Assembly: GCA_051653685.1 (NCBI GenBank) | Contig: JBOFWQ010000010.1 | Location: 1-48,409 of the forward strand | Source: Faucicola sp937889485 | GTDB taxonomy: Bacteria > Pseudomonadota > Gammaproteobacteria > Pseudomonadales > Moraxellaceae | Reading direction: 5' to 3' | DNA length: 48,409 nucleotides | Shown here: positions 35,920 through 44,206 of the stretch, piece after piece | Numbering within the stretch: position 1 is the first letter of the stretch | Layout: each line of letters begins with the position of its first letter | Notes under the pieces: generated by a model | What the model was told of the DNA's origin: nothing | Seen by the model: only the letters and a program-made list of their open reading frames with translations | Databases searched by the model: none | Program-made: the position numbers and the translations under genes

Positions 35920-37209
35920 TTAGGCATCATACGGGTCACGTACCACAATGGTTTCAGCGCGGTCTGGCCCTGTTGAGATGATATCAATCGGGCATTCAAT
36001 CAGCTGCTCAATGCGTTTGATATACAATTTAGCATTTTCTGGCAGATCATCGTAATTTGTAATACCTACCGTATTTGATTTCCAACCTGGGATAGTTTCA
36101 TAAATAGGTTTTACATTTTCATAAAACTCAGCGTCGCTAGCACCTTCACATTCTGTATTAGGTAGCTCATAACCCGTACAAATATTGATTTCGTCAAGGT
36201 CATCTAACACATCAAGCTTGGTTAAACAAATACCTGACAAAGAATTTAATACCACTGCACGGCGTAAAATAGCCGCATCAAACCAGCCACAGCGGCGGGC
36301 GCGTCCTGTTGTAGCACCAAACTCTTGACCCACGGTCGCCAAATGCTCTCCTGTTTCATTAAACAGCTCAGTAGGAAAAGGACCCGATCCCACACGCGTG
36401 GTATACGCTTTGGTGATACCCAGTACATAATCAAAATATAAAGGCCCCAAACCTGTACCCGTACAAACCCCACCCGCTGTCGTATTAGAGCTAGTAACAA
36501 ACGGATACGTACCATGATCCACATCAAGCAGCGTACCTTGTGCACCTTCAAACATGAGGTTTTTGCCTTGTTTGCGCAGCTCATCAAGCTCGGTGGTGAC
36601 GTCGGCAACCAAGTCTTTTAGCGCTTCCTTCCACTGCATCGCCAAGGCAAATGTTGCCTCATAATCTACCGCTTCTACTTGGTAATATTGGGTTAACGCA
36701 AAATTGTGGTATTCTAAGTTTGCTTGTAATTTTTCGGCAAAGTCTGCCCGAAATAAATCAGCAAAACGCAGCGCACGGCGGGCAACTTTGTCCTCATAAG
36801 CAGGACCAATACCGCGTCCTGTGGTTCCAATCTTGTTGTTACCACGTTTGATTTCGCGTGCTTGGTCAAGTGCCACGTGCTGCGGCATGATGAGTGGGCA
36901 GTTGGGTGAAATACGTAAACGTTCACGCACTGGTACACCCGCTTCCTCTAGATAATTCATCTCTTTTAGTAGAGCATCGGGCGCCAACACCACACCATTG
37001 CCAATATAACAAGTGACATTATCACGTAAAATACCCGATGGAATCAAATGTAGTACGGTCTTTTTGCCACCCACGACCAACGTGTGACCTGCATTATGAC
37101 CCCCTTGATAACGCGCCACGGCACTGGCCTTTTCTGTGAGCAGGTCAACAATTTTGCCTTTACCCTCATCGCCCCACTGGCTACCTAGTACAACAACACT
37201 TTTACCCAT
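35920..37209 (-). CDS. purA: Adenylosuccinate synthetase
   Basis: GTP-dependent first step from IMP to AMP. The 429-residue protein (E. coli 432) shows VVVLGSQWGDEGKGKIVDLL (P-loop), ARYQGGHNAGHTLVV (catalytic His), GTTGRGIGPAYEDK, GAQGTLLDVDHGTYPFVTSSNTTAGG and the GTP-binding LTKLDVLDDLD. I use the ATG at 37209, which has GAGG seven bases upstream, not the 8-codon longer frame. hisZ lies upstream in the same direction across 129 bases, a common gammaproteobacterial arrangement. Confidence 0.97.
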   Translation of the reverse strand: MGKSVVVLGSQWGDEGKGKIVDLLTEKASAVARYQGGHNAGHTLVVGGKKTVLHLIPSGILRDNVTCYIGNGVVLAPDALLKEMNYLEEAGVPVRERLRISPNCPLIMPQHVALDQAREIKRGNNKIGTTGRGIGPAYEDKVARRALRFADLFRADFAEKLQANLEYHNFALTQYYQVEAVDYEATFALAMQWKEALKDLVADVTTELDELRKQGKNLMFEGAQGTLLDVDHGTYPFVTSSNTTAGGVCTGTGLGPLYFDYVLGITKAYTTRVGSGPFPTELFNETGEHLATVGQEFGATTGRARRCGWFDAAILRRAVVLNSLSGICLTKLDVLDDLDEINICTGYELPNTECEGASDAEFYENVKPIYETIPGWKSNTVGITNYDDLPENAKLYIKRIEQLIECPIDIISTGPDRAETIVVRDPYDA

Positions 37210-37338
37210 TTTGACACCTCGTTTTATCATCAATTTAGAACCAAAAAACTATTTATAAGTTTATCTATTACAGATGGCTTATGATTACTGTTAAAAAACA
37301 CTTAGACGACTGCATAAACCGCCTATTGCCTCAACCGC

Positions 37339-38619
37339 CTATTGATAGGCAAATGGCTGCTTGACCCATTGGCTGTCTTGCCATACCAACTGGTGAGTCA
37401 CTTGTTTTGGGCAATCTTCCTCGCTAAGTGCGACCACGACCGCTTCACCTTGTGAGCGCAGCGTATCAATCATTTGACCTAATGCCGCGTGGTTGGGATG
37501 ATCGGGCGATTTTATCACCTCAACCACCGTTTGGTACGGCACCAATGACATCGGTCTAGGCGATGCCATGATATAATTTTGCCAGCGATTTAGTTCACAG
37601 CTAAACCCGACGCCAGAGCGTGCTGGCTTATCTGCCGCGGTATGATTAAATTGGTTACTAAATCGCCCGCCTCTCACGAGCGGTAGCGATTCGTTTTCCA
37701 CATAAACATTAAACACCAATCCAGTGTGATAATGATAACCCAACCCTGTTACATCCACACTGACTGTAGCGTGCCATTTTTGACGCAAGTGCTTCACCAA
37801 AATATGTAGGTCTTGCAACGCTTTTTGTATCGTGGCATGCTGTTTTGCATGGACGGATAGCTGCTGCTGCAGGCGGTCTAAATCATTTCCAAAGGCGCCC
37901 AATAAATAAAAATCTTCAGCAAAATCATAATGTATTTTCATTTCTTGGGTTAATGCATACAACTCTGGTAGCGCCTTGTTGGCATATAAATCAATCAGCT
38001 TTTCTTGCAGGGTATCGGGTAATTGTGCCAGCTCACACAATGATTTAAAAATTGATACATGACCAATATCAATATGGCTATCTTCAACCAAATCTGTGCT
38101 AGCAAGCAAGGTATAGAGCACATCTAACAGCTCAATATCACTGCCCAAATCATCTACCCCAAAAATCTCCGCACCTAGCTGCAATGGCGTTCGCGAGCCA
38201 AATAAACCTTTTGGCATAGTATAGACGACATGACCTGCATAACAATACCTTGCAATCGTGTTATGATGAGGGGTGTTTTGGCTATTGGCATCAATGCGGG
38301 CAATTTGCGGAGTAATATCAGCACGTACGCCCATGAGGCGACCTGTCAATTGATCAATGATTTTGAAGGTTTGTAGCTTGACATCTTCAGAGGCATAACC
38401 AAGCAAGCTTTCTGTGTATTCTATCATGGGCGGACTGATAAGCTCATAGCCATGACTAAGCAGAATACGCGTTAATTGGTGACGCAAGGTTTCTTGTTTG
38501 ACCGCTTCGGTTGACAATAAATCAACCACCCCATCAGGCAACAGCCAGTTATTTTTGGTATGGTTGAAAAGCGCTGATTGGTTGAGCAGACTGACTGAGT
38601 TGGATGCTAAAATAGACAC
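37339..38619 (-). CDS. hisZ: ATP phosphoribosyltransferase regulatory subunit HisZ
   Basis: A class II HisRS-like protein without tRNA charging activity. It forms a hetero-octamer with short-form HisG for the first step of histidine synthesis. The 426 residues begin with NWLLPDGVVDLLSTEA and carry YELISPPMIEYTESLLG, FKIIDQLTGRLMGVRADITPQIARIDA (motif 2-like) and GVGFSCELNRW. The start is GTG at 38619, with AGGA six bases upstream. Its presence implies a short HisG elsewhere in the genome. Confidence 0.93.
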   Translation of the reverse strand: MSILASNSVSLLNQSALFNHTKNNWLLPDGVVDLLSTEAVKQETLRHQLTRILLSHGYELISPPMIEYTESLLGYASEDVKLQTFKIIDQLTGRLMGVRADITPQIARIDANSQNTPHHNTIARYCYAGHVVYTMPKGLFGSRTPLQLGAEIFGVDDLGSDIELLDVLYTLLASTDLVEDSHIDIGHVSIFKSLCELAQLPDTLQEKLIDLYANKALPELYALTQEMKIHYDFAEDFYLLGAFGNDLDRLQQQLSVHAKQHATIQKALQDLHILVKHLRQKWHATVSVDVTGLGYHYHTGLVFNVYVENESLPLVRGGRFSNQFNHTAADKPARSGVGFSCELNRWQNYIMASPRPMSLVPYQTVVEVIKSPDHPNHAALGQMIDTLRSQGEAVVVALSEEDCPKQVTHQLVWQDSQWVKQPFAYQ

Positions 38620-38962
38620 AATAAATCCTAAGGATGATTAAATGCTAAATCACTAGGCATGACAATACCCAACAAAACGGTATAAAAACCATCGTTTGGG
38701 CGGTATCACCATACAAAATCATACAATAATCGATGAGAAATGCGAAAAAACAAGGGCACTTTTCCTTTTTATTGTAACATAGCTAAAAACTTATCGCTCA
38801 GTTTTTTATGCTTTGCCGACAAAATAGGTGATATAACGGCGATATTTTAGTGATATCATACCGTTATCTTAGCCTCTTAGCCGTTATTTTGTGCGTTTAT
38901 GGGCTTTACCGTGTTTGTTGCTTTTATAAAGTTATGGCTTGTATCAAAACATAAGGAAAACC
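38620..38962. other. Divergent intergenic region, hisZ/DUF2237
   Basis: This 343-base non-coding gap contains a long dyad: ATAACGG (38833) - GATAT (38841) ... ATATC (38853) - CCGTTAT (38861). A second copy of CCGTTAT follows near 38881. No gene is seen. Confidence 0.5.
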
Positions 38963-39346
38963 ATGTCGTTATACCCAGATCCCTATATCAACCAAACCAA
39001 TGTTCTTGGTACCGCCCTCGCAAGCTGCTGTTTTGCACCATTAACAGGCTATTATCGCAACGGATTTTGCCACACGGGCGCGCAAGATGTTGGCATGCAT
39101 ACCGTCTGCGCCAAGATGACGCGAGAATTTTTGGAATTTTCGGTGGCAAAAGGCAATGATTTGGTTACCCCCCTGCCCGAGCTTGGCTTTTCTGGGTTAC
39201 AGCCCAATGATTATTGGTGTGTTTGCGCCCTACGATGGGTAGAAGCCCTTGATGCGGGCGTGGCGCCCCCTCTAAAACTAGAGGCCTGCCATGAAAGCCT
39301 ACTACAACTGGTGACAATAGAAACCTTACTCGCCCACGCGCTTTAA
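38963..39346 (+). CDS. DUF2237 family protein
   Basis: The 127-residue protein belongs to the DUF2237 family, of unknown function. The opening NVLGTALASCCFAPLTGYYRNGFCHTGAQDVGMHTVCAKMT has the conserved Cys and the TG-(F)YR-G-C pattern. LEFSVAKGNDLVTPLPELGFSGLQPNDYWCVCALRW continues it. The many Cys (CC, C, C, CVC) suggest metal binding or redox chemistry; this is inference. AAGGA lies 8 bases before the ATG. It is a single gene. Confidence 0.88.
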   Translation: MSLYPDPYINQTNVLGTALASCCFAPLTGYYRNGFCHTGAQDVGMHTVCAKMTREFLEFSVAKGNDLVTPLPELGFSGLQPNDYWCVCALRWVEALDAGVAPPLKLEACHESLLQLVTIETLLAHAL

Positions 39347-39644
39347 TTTGGGCGGCGCGGTAACAGGTTGCAACTATGGGGCTAATTTTTCTTGAGATTG
39401 TGATGGTTCACTGTTATTATTGTCGTTCTATTGTATGGTGTATCAATCCTTTTATTTTCTTTAAATTCGTTTTATAACATCATTTAAATTCGCGCGCGGC
39501 AAGTATGATGATGGCTAATCATTGGCTTATCATCATTTTAACTTGCTTTTTGTTGTTGCTATAATTTATTTTTACGATAACGACTGGATAAACTTATTAG
39601 ATCTGATACGACACTCTTAAATCGTGATAGCGAGGTTTTTGGTT
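39347..39644 (+). other. Intergenic region upstream of corA
   Basis: About 300 bases without a gene. It holds a hairpin ATGATGAT/ATCATCAT (39505-39536) followed by TTTTA, possibly ending the DUF2237 transcript, and the corA promoter at 39557. I see no recognisable Mg-sensing leader. Confidence 0.5.
39557..39565 (+). promoter_or_regulatory. Extended -10 (TGCTATAAT) for corA
   Basis: TGC followed by a perfect TATAAT; TTTAAC lies roughly 17 bases upstream as a weak -35. The leader would be about 73 bases. Confidence 0.55.
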
Positions 39645-40958
39645 ATGACGCCGCCCCACCAAAACACAAATACAGATAAACGCCCAAACGATTTAGTAGA
39701 AAATCCTCATCAGATACCGCACACAGATACCCCACCTATTTGCGATGACAGCCCACAAGATGCTGCACTGGCTACCCCCCTGCTTGACCGAGATGACAAT
39801 GACGAAGCGCTGAGCGAAGAAGAGCTGGATCTTCATGGTGATGACAGCTATATCTATGGCGAAGATTATGATGAGACAGATTTGGTTGAAGTCTACGCCC
39901 CCATTGAGGTACCAACGCCTGAATACAACCCAGAAGCTGAAATTACCGAAGAACGGTTTCGTGGCAAAAACGAAATAGCCAATTGTTTTTCTTATTCTCG
40001 AAAAACTGGTGAAAAAATTGGCGAAATTGAGCTAGATGATGTACGCCGCGAATTGTCTAATAACAATGTTTTTGTTTGGGTGGGTCTTCATGATCCTAGC
40101 ATCGAAACTATCCGTGAAGTACAAGAAGCCTTTGACCTACACGAGCTAGCCATTGAAGATGCGTTTGCAGAGCACCAACGCGCCAAAGTAGAAAGCTACG
40201 GCAATGATAGCGTGTTTGTGGTAGTACGAACTGCCAAGCTCACCGAAAATACGATCCGTTATGGTACCACTGCGATTTTTATGGGTAGGCAATATATTAT
40301 TACCATTCGTCAAGGGGCATCACACAGCTACCAAAGCGTGCGCGACTTTTGTCACCGCCGCCCAGAAAAACTACGACTAGGCCCTATTTTTGTACTGCAT
40401 GCCATTTTAGACTTTATCGTCGATAACTACTTGCCTATCACTGAAAAACTAGGTCGCTACCTGCGCGAACAAGAACGCGAAATTTTTTCAGAAAACTTTA
40501 ATAAACATACACTTAGAAATTTGTACGAGTTAAAATCCCAACTGGTTCATATGCGTGCGGTAATTTTGCCTGTGCAAGATATCTGTAACTTTTTTATCAA
40601 TCATAAAAAGACAGACCTCATACCCAGTTTTCCAAGCCAAGCCAAACCTTACTTTCGAGATGTGAATGACCATTTGTTACGCGCGCTAGACGCGGTTAAT
40701 GGTCTTAATGAAATGCTCAGCGTGGCAATGGACACATATATGGCAGTTGTCAATATGGGGCAGAATGAGGTGGTGCGAAAACTAGCAGCTTGGGCAGGTA
40801 TTTTGGCTGTTCCCACTGCAGTTGCGGGTATTTATGGCATGAACTTTGAAAATATGCCCGAACTAAAAATGCATTATGCTTATTTTGTGTTGTTAGGGGT
40901 TATTCTCACCATTTGTTTGACATTGTATTATCGCTTTAAAAAAGATGGTTGGCTATAG
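39645..40958 (+). CDS. corA: CorA-family magnesium/cobalt transporter
   Basis: Pentameric divalent cation channel of the inner membrane. The 437-residue protein has an extended, strongly acidic N-terminus (about 95 residues, rich in Asp, Glu and Pro) before the CorA soluble domain (FSYSRKTGEKIGEIELDDV; DPSIETIREVQEAFDLHELAIEDAF). Two C-terminal membrane helices follow. The first ends in the selectivity motif GMN (398-400, then FENMPEL) and the second is VLLGVILTICLTLYY. I use the ATG at 39645, which has GAGG upstream, not the GTG at 39624. E. coli CorA is about 316 residues, so the tail is the unusual part. Confidence 0.94.
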   Translation: MTPPHQNTNTDKRPNDLVENPHQIPHTDTPPICDDSPQDAALATPLLDRDDNDEALSEEELDLHGDDSYIYGEDYDETDLVEVYAPIEVPTPEYNPEAEITEERFRGKNEIANCFSYSRKTGEKIGEIELDDVRRELSNNNVFVWVGLHDPSIETIREVQEAFDLHELAIEDAFAEHQRAKVESYGNDSVFVVVRTAKLTENTIRYGTTAIFMGRQYIITIRQGASHSYQSVRDFCHRRPEKLRLGPIFVLHAILDFIVDNYLPITEKLGRYLREQEREIFSENFNKHTLRNLYELKSQLVHMRAVILPVQDICNFFINHKKTDLIPSFPSQAKPYFRDVNDHLLRALDAVNGLNEMLSVAMDTYMAVVNMGQNEVVRKLAAWAGILAVPTAVAGIYGMNFENMPELKMHYAYFVLLGVILTICLTLYYRFKKDGWL

Positions 40959-40991
40959 GGTATAGGGCTTCATACTTGGGTGTTTTTGGGG

Positions 40992-41621
40992 TCAGTTTTG
41001 TATAAGGTCAAACAATTCGTAGATGTCATTTTTCAATGCGGCAACTTCGGTTTTGCCCCATTTTTTTGACAAGTGACTAATCGGCAACATAATACAATGC
41101 CTGCCAAGGTACTCGATGGTGTTGAAGGTATTACGAGTCAATAATTGGTTAGTTTGACGCTCAAAATATTTGATTACCTCAATGTTTTGGCTAATCATCA
41201 ACGTGGGTTTAATCACGCCATACAGCCAGTCAAAAATCATGGTGTGTTTAAGTTCACTCTCTAACAGGGCTTTTTTTGGGGTAATAGCGCTATATAAGTA
41301 AGTTTCTATGACGGCATAGTTGCAAAGCTGGTCGATTAAGTTTTGCTGAAAAATATGGTTACGGTTCCATTGCATATCGCCATTATAGCTAGCTATGTCA
41401 TAATGTTCGGCAAAATTATCTCGGTGAAACCCCATTTGGTCATCCCAAATATCGTGATCAAATACGCTGAGATTCACTTCTCTAGCAGGGTTATAACCCA
41501 CCATCATAATCTTGCAGTTAAAGGGAGAACCTGAGCATATAAAAGGGCGCACTGGGGTGTGATCTAATTTAGCCTGCTTTAATTGTGTTTCTAAGTCAAT
41601 CCTAAATTGTTTTAATTCCAT
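40992..41621 (-). CDS. Hypothetical protein, possible uracil-DNA-glycosylase-fold
   Basis: I do not recognise a named family. The 209-residue protein has KIMMVGYNPAREVN (residues 37-50), a strand-loop that resembles motif 1 of the uracil-DNA glycosylase superfamily (VGxNPG in the mismatch-specific group). Near the C-terminus IMLPISHLSKKWG (177-189) sits where the superfamily has its HPS-type motif 2. Between them are polar and aromatic segments (DHDIWDDQMGFHRDN, MQWNRNH). No signal peptide or membrane segment. It appears more AT-rich than its neighbours by eye. It lies alone between corA and etfA. The glycosylase link is inference. Confidence 0.65.
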   Translation of the reverse strand: MELKQFRIDLETQLKQAKLDHTPVRPFICSGSPFNCKIMMVGYNPAREVNLSVFDHDIWDDQMGFHRDNFAEHYDIASYNGDMQWNRNHIFQQNLIDQLCNYAVIETYLYSAITPKKALLESELKHTMIFDWLYGVIKPTLMISQNIEVIKYFERQTNQLLTRNTFNTIEYLGRHCIMLPISHLSKKWGKTEVAALKNDIYELFDLIQN

Positions 41622-41747
41622 TTTATGGTTTAATTCCTAAAAGATGATTCATGCCGCTTGTTGCGCATTTTTTATTATCTTACTCCGAGTCAATTTGACT
41701 GGCAACAGCTTTTTATGCCCTAGCATTAGATATGTAGCGGCATTTAC

Positions 41748-41778
41748 AAAAAAACCCCACGAAAAACGTGAGGTCTTT
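41748..41778 (-). terminator. Terminator downstream of etfA
   Basis: Minus-strand ACCTCACG pairs with CGTGGGGT (one G-T pair) around a 5-base loop, followed by seven T. It lies about 30 bases after the etfA stop. Confidence 0.9.
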
Positions 41779-41804
41779 TAGGGAAGTTAGGTATAAACCT
41801 ATTC

Positions 41805-42737
41805 TTATAATTTGCTGGTAAGCTCAGGTAATACGCTGAAAATATCCCCTTCTAGGAAATAATCTGCAACTTGTGAGATAGGCGCTTCTGGATCATTGTT
41901 GATAGCAACAATGACTTTTGAGTCTTTCATACCCGCTAAGTGCTGAATGGCGCCTGAGATACCTGCTGCAACATATAGGTTAGGTGCAACGATTTTACCT
42001 GTTTGACCTACTTGAAGGTCATTTGGTACATAGCCTGCATCTACTGCTGCACGTGATGCACCCATTGCTGCGCCTAGTTTGTCTGCTAGTGGCTCAATGT
42101 ATTTGGTGAAGTTTTCGCCACTACCTAGCGCGCGACCACCCGAAACTACAATTTCGGCGCCTGTCAATTCTGGGCGATCAGATTTTGCCAATTCTTCACC
42201 CATGAATTTTGATTTGCCTGCATCTTCAGCATTGCTTAATTGTTCAACGCTCGCCGCGCCGCCTTCTGCTGCTGCGGCATCAAAGGCGGTGGTACGAACT
42301 GTAAGAATTTTTTTAGATTCTGTGTCTTTTACGGTTGCAATGGCGTTGCCTGCGTAGATAGGACGTTCAAATGTTTCAGCATCAACCACTGCGGTGATGT
42401 CTGTTAACATATTAACGTCAAGCAGTGCGGCAACCCGTGGTAAAAAGTTTTTACCTGTGGTGGTAGCAGGCGCTAAAATATGACTGTAATCACTTGCTAC
42501 AGAAACTACCAAATTGGCGATGTTTTCTGCCAGTTGGTATTCATAGGCAGCATTGCTTGCACATAGTACTTTTGATACACCCGCAACTTTTGCGGCCTGC
42601 TCTGCTACGGCTTCACAGCCTAGACCTGCTACTAATACAACAATGTCGCCACCGATTTTACTTGCTGCAGTAATGGTGTTCAAAGTTGCTTTTTTTAGCT
42701 CTTTATTATCATGTTCTGCATATACTAAAATTGCCAT
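41805..42737 (-). CDS. etfA: Electron transfer flavoprotein, alpha subunit
   Basis: With EtfB carries electrons from acyl-CoA and other dehydrogenases to ETF:ubiquinone oxidoreductase. The 310 residues open with MAILVYAEHDNKELKKATLN, and the FAD-binding C-terminal half has IVVSGGRALGSGENF, GQTGKIVAPNLYVAAGISGAIQHLAGM and VAINNDPEAPI. It is second of the etfB-etfA unit, 69 bases after etfB, followed by a terminator. Confidence 0.97.
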   Translation of the reverse strand: MAILVYAEHDNKELKKATLNTITAASKIGGDIVVLVAGLGCEAVAEQAAKVAGVSKVLCASNAAYEYQLAENIANLVVSVASDYSHILAPATTTGKNFLPRVAALLDVNMLTDITAVVDAETFERPIYAGNAIATVKDTESKKILTVRTTAFDAAAAEGGAASVEQLSNAEDAGKSKFMGEELAKSDRPELTGAEIVVSGGRALGSGENFTKYIEPLADKLGAAMGASRAAVDAGYVPNDLQVGQTGKIVAPNLYVAAGISGAIQHLAGMKDSKVIVAINNDPEAPISQVADYFLEGDIFSVLPELTSKL

Positions 42738-42806
42738 GAGATTTTCCTTAAAGTTTGATAATCGCTATTAAAATCACTCTGTCAGTTTCGACCATATAAT
42801 GGCGAA

Positions 42807-43556
42807 TTAGATGACTTTAGCTTCGTTTCTTAGTTTGTCAATGAGTTCATCAACTGAGCTTACTTTGACGCCTGCTTTACGGTCTGCGGGTGGTGTGACT
42901 TTCACAACTTGAATATTTGCAGCGGTAGAAACGCCATAATCTTCTGGTTTTTTCTCATCAAGTGGCTTTTTCTTGGCTTTCATGATGTTGGGTAGTTTTG
43001 CATAACGTGGCTCATTGAGGCGCAAGTCGGTGGTAATGACCGCTGGCAATGCCAGTTGTAGGGTTTGTAGACCGCCATCAACTTCACGGGTAACGTTAAC
43101 GTTACTACCGTCAACTTTTACTTGTGAGGCAAACGTGGCTTGACCGATACCCATCAAGGCAGCTAACATTTGACCTGTTTGGTTATTGTCGTCATCAATG
43201 GCTTGTTTGCCCAATAAAATGATATCCGCGCCTTCTGCTTCGGCAATATTTTTTAGGATTTTGGCTACTTGTAACGGACGTACTGTGTCTGTTGTTTCAA
43301 CTAAAATGCCGCGATCTGCCCCTAATGCCATTGCGCCACGAATTTGTTCTTGGGCTTCTTTTGGACCTACTGACACCACAACGATTTCAGATACCACGCC
43401 TGCTTCTTGCAAACGTACCGCTTCTTCAACAGCGATTTCATCAAATGGGTTGACCGACATTTTAACATTGGTTAAGTCTACGCCCGTATTATCCGCTTTT
43501 ACACGAACCTTTACGTTATAGTCAACTACACGTTTCACAGCAACTAATGCTTTCAT
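42807..43556 (-). CDS. etfB: Electron transfer flavoprotein, beta subunit
   Basis: AMP-binding partner of EtfA. The 249 residues match the family: MKALVAVKRVVDYNVKVRVK, MSVNPFDEIAVEEAVRL, MALGADRGILVET, DIILLGKQAIDDDNNQTGQMLAALMG, VDGGLQTLQLALPAVITTDLRLNEPRYAKLPNIMKAKKKPL. GAGGAACGT precedes the ATG. The pair is bacterial group I, serving beta-oxidation and related pathways; no dehydrogenase gene is adjacent. Confidence 0.97.
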   Translation of the reverse strand: MKALVAVKRVVDYNVKVRVKADNTGVDLTNVKMSVNPFDEIAVEEAVRLQEAGVVSEIVVVSVGPKEAQEQIRGAMALGADRGILVETTDTVRPLQVAKILKNIAEAEGADIILLGKQAIDDDNNQTGQMLAALMGIGQATFASQVKVDGSNVNVTREVDGGLQTLQLALPAVITTDLRLNEPRYAKLPNIMKAKKKPLDEKKPEDYGVSTAANIQVVKVTPPADRKAGVKVSSVDELIDKLRNEAKVI

Positions 43557-43943
43557 ACGTTCCTCGTTTGTTATATGAATTAAGAAAAAGAGGATAAATC
43601 CAAGTATCCCCAGTCATGGTAAAATGAACACCCTATTCTTGTTCAGCTAGTATGGCTTGAATGAGCTAAAAAGAATATTAAATAATGTAATTACGCACGG
43701 TACTCACTATTGTCATTGGCCTGATATGTTGCGATAACTTACCCAACAAATCAAGAACCCGATATGAACTTTAAGTCATAAAAATAGCGCATTTTTGCGA
43801 TTCAAATTCTTGAATTTTCCGAATATATCATAACTAAAATAATTATGGAAATTTTTTAGCGAAATATTGAACAAGCATCGTGTGAATCTTACGCCATCAG
43901 GGATTGGCAGCAAAATATAGCCCCCGTCCTTAGCGATTACCTT

Positions 43944-43967
43944 ATAAGCATATAAATAAGCATATAA
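43944..43967 (+). repeat. Two perfect tandem copies of ATAAGCATATAA
   Basis: The 12-base unit is repeated without a gap, ending 22 bases before the TATAAT at 43990. Function unknown; AT-rich and possibly a protein-binding or bendable site. Confidence 0.75.
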
Positions 43968-43989
43968 AAAGTAATTAACTATTGTATAG

Positions 43990-44107
43990 TATAATGAGTT
44001 TGACGCGAATCTAATCAACCGAATGATGGCAAAAATAAACAATAAAATGCGATATTATCAAAAATTTAGCATTAAAAAACCCAACTGCGAGAACAGTTGG
44101 GTTTTTT
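43990..44107 (+). ncRNA. Candidate small RNA upstream of mnmA
   Basis: A TATAAT at 43990-43995, with no good -35, is followed at the right distance by about 105 bases that end in the terminator at 44074-44107. No open reading frame with a ribosome site lies between. A short untranslated RNA would explain the otherwise orphan terminator. This is inference; the terminator could instead insulate mnmA or stop antisense transcription. Confidence 0.3.
44074..44107. terminator. Orphan symmetrical terminator
   Basis: AAAAAACCCAACTG and CAGTTGGGTTTTTT form a 14-bp stem around a 6-base loop. No plus-strand gene lies upstream, and on the minus strand only mnmA antisense would end here. Confidence 0.9.
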
Positions 44108-44172
44108 CGATATCGGCTCATCCGATGCGAGGTATTGTGGCAGGTTTTTACAGTTTTAACAAGCGTTAAATT

Positions 44173-44181
44173 TGCTATAAT
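44173..44181 (+). promoter_or_regulatory. Extended -10 (TGCTATAAT) for mnmA
   Basis: TGC plus a perfect TATAAT. Transcription would begin near 44188, which rules out the longer GTG start at 44135 for mnmA. Confidence 0.6.
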
Positions 44182-44206
44182 AGCCCTTTTATCACTTAGA
44201 AAAATT

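Larger units (their letters stand above)
43557..44206. other. 650-base intergenic region with orphan terminator
   Basis: This is the longest gene-free stretch in the window, lying between the divergent etfB and mnmA. It is AT-rich. It holds a 12-base tandem repeat (43944), a TATAAT (43990), a strong hairpin terminator (44074-44107) and the mnmA promoter (44173). A minus-strand frame of 88 codons (43776-44042) starts at TTG without a ribosome site and is not believed. Confidence 0.6.

Noticed and set aside
36246..36608. 120-codon frame inside purA
   Set aside because: Same strand, different frame; purA is intact and conserved throughout.
43776..44042. 88-codon minus-strand open frame
   Set aside because: Starts with TTG and no ribosome site, has a composition typical of AT-rich non-coding DNA, and shows no recognisable motif.
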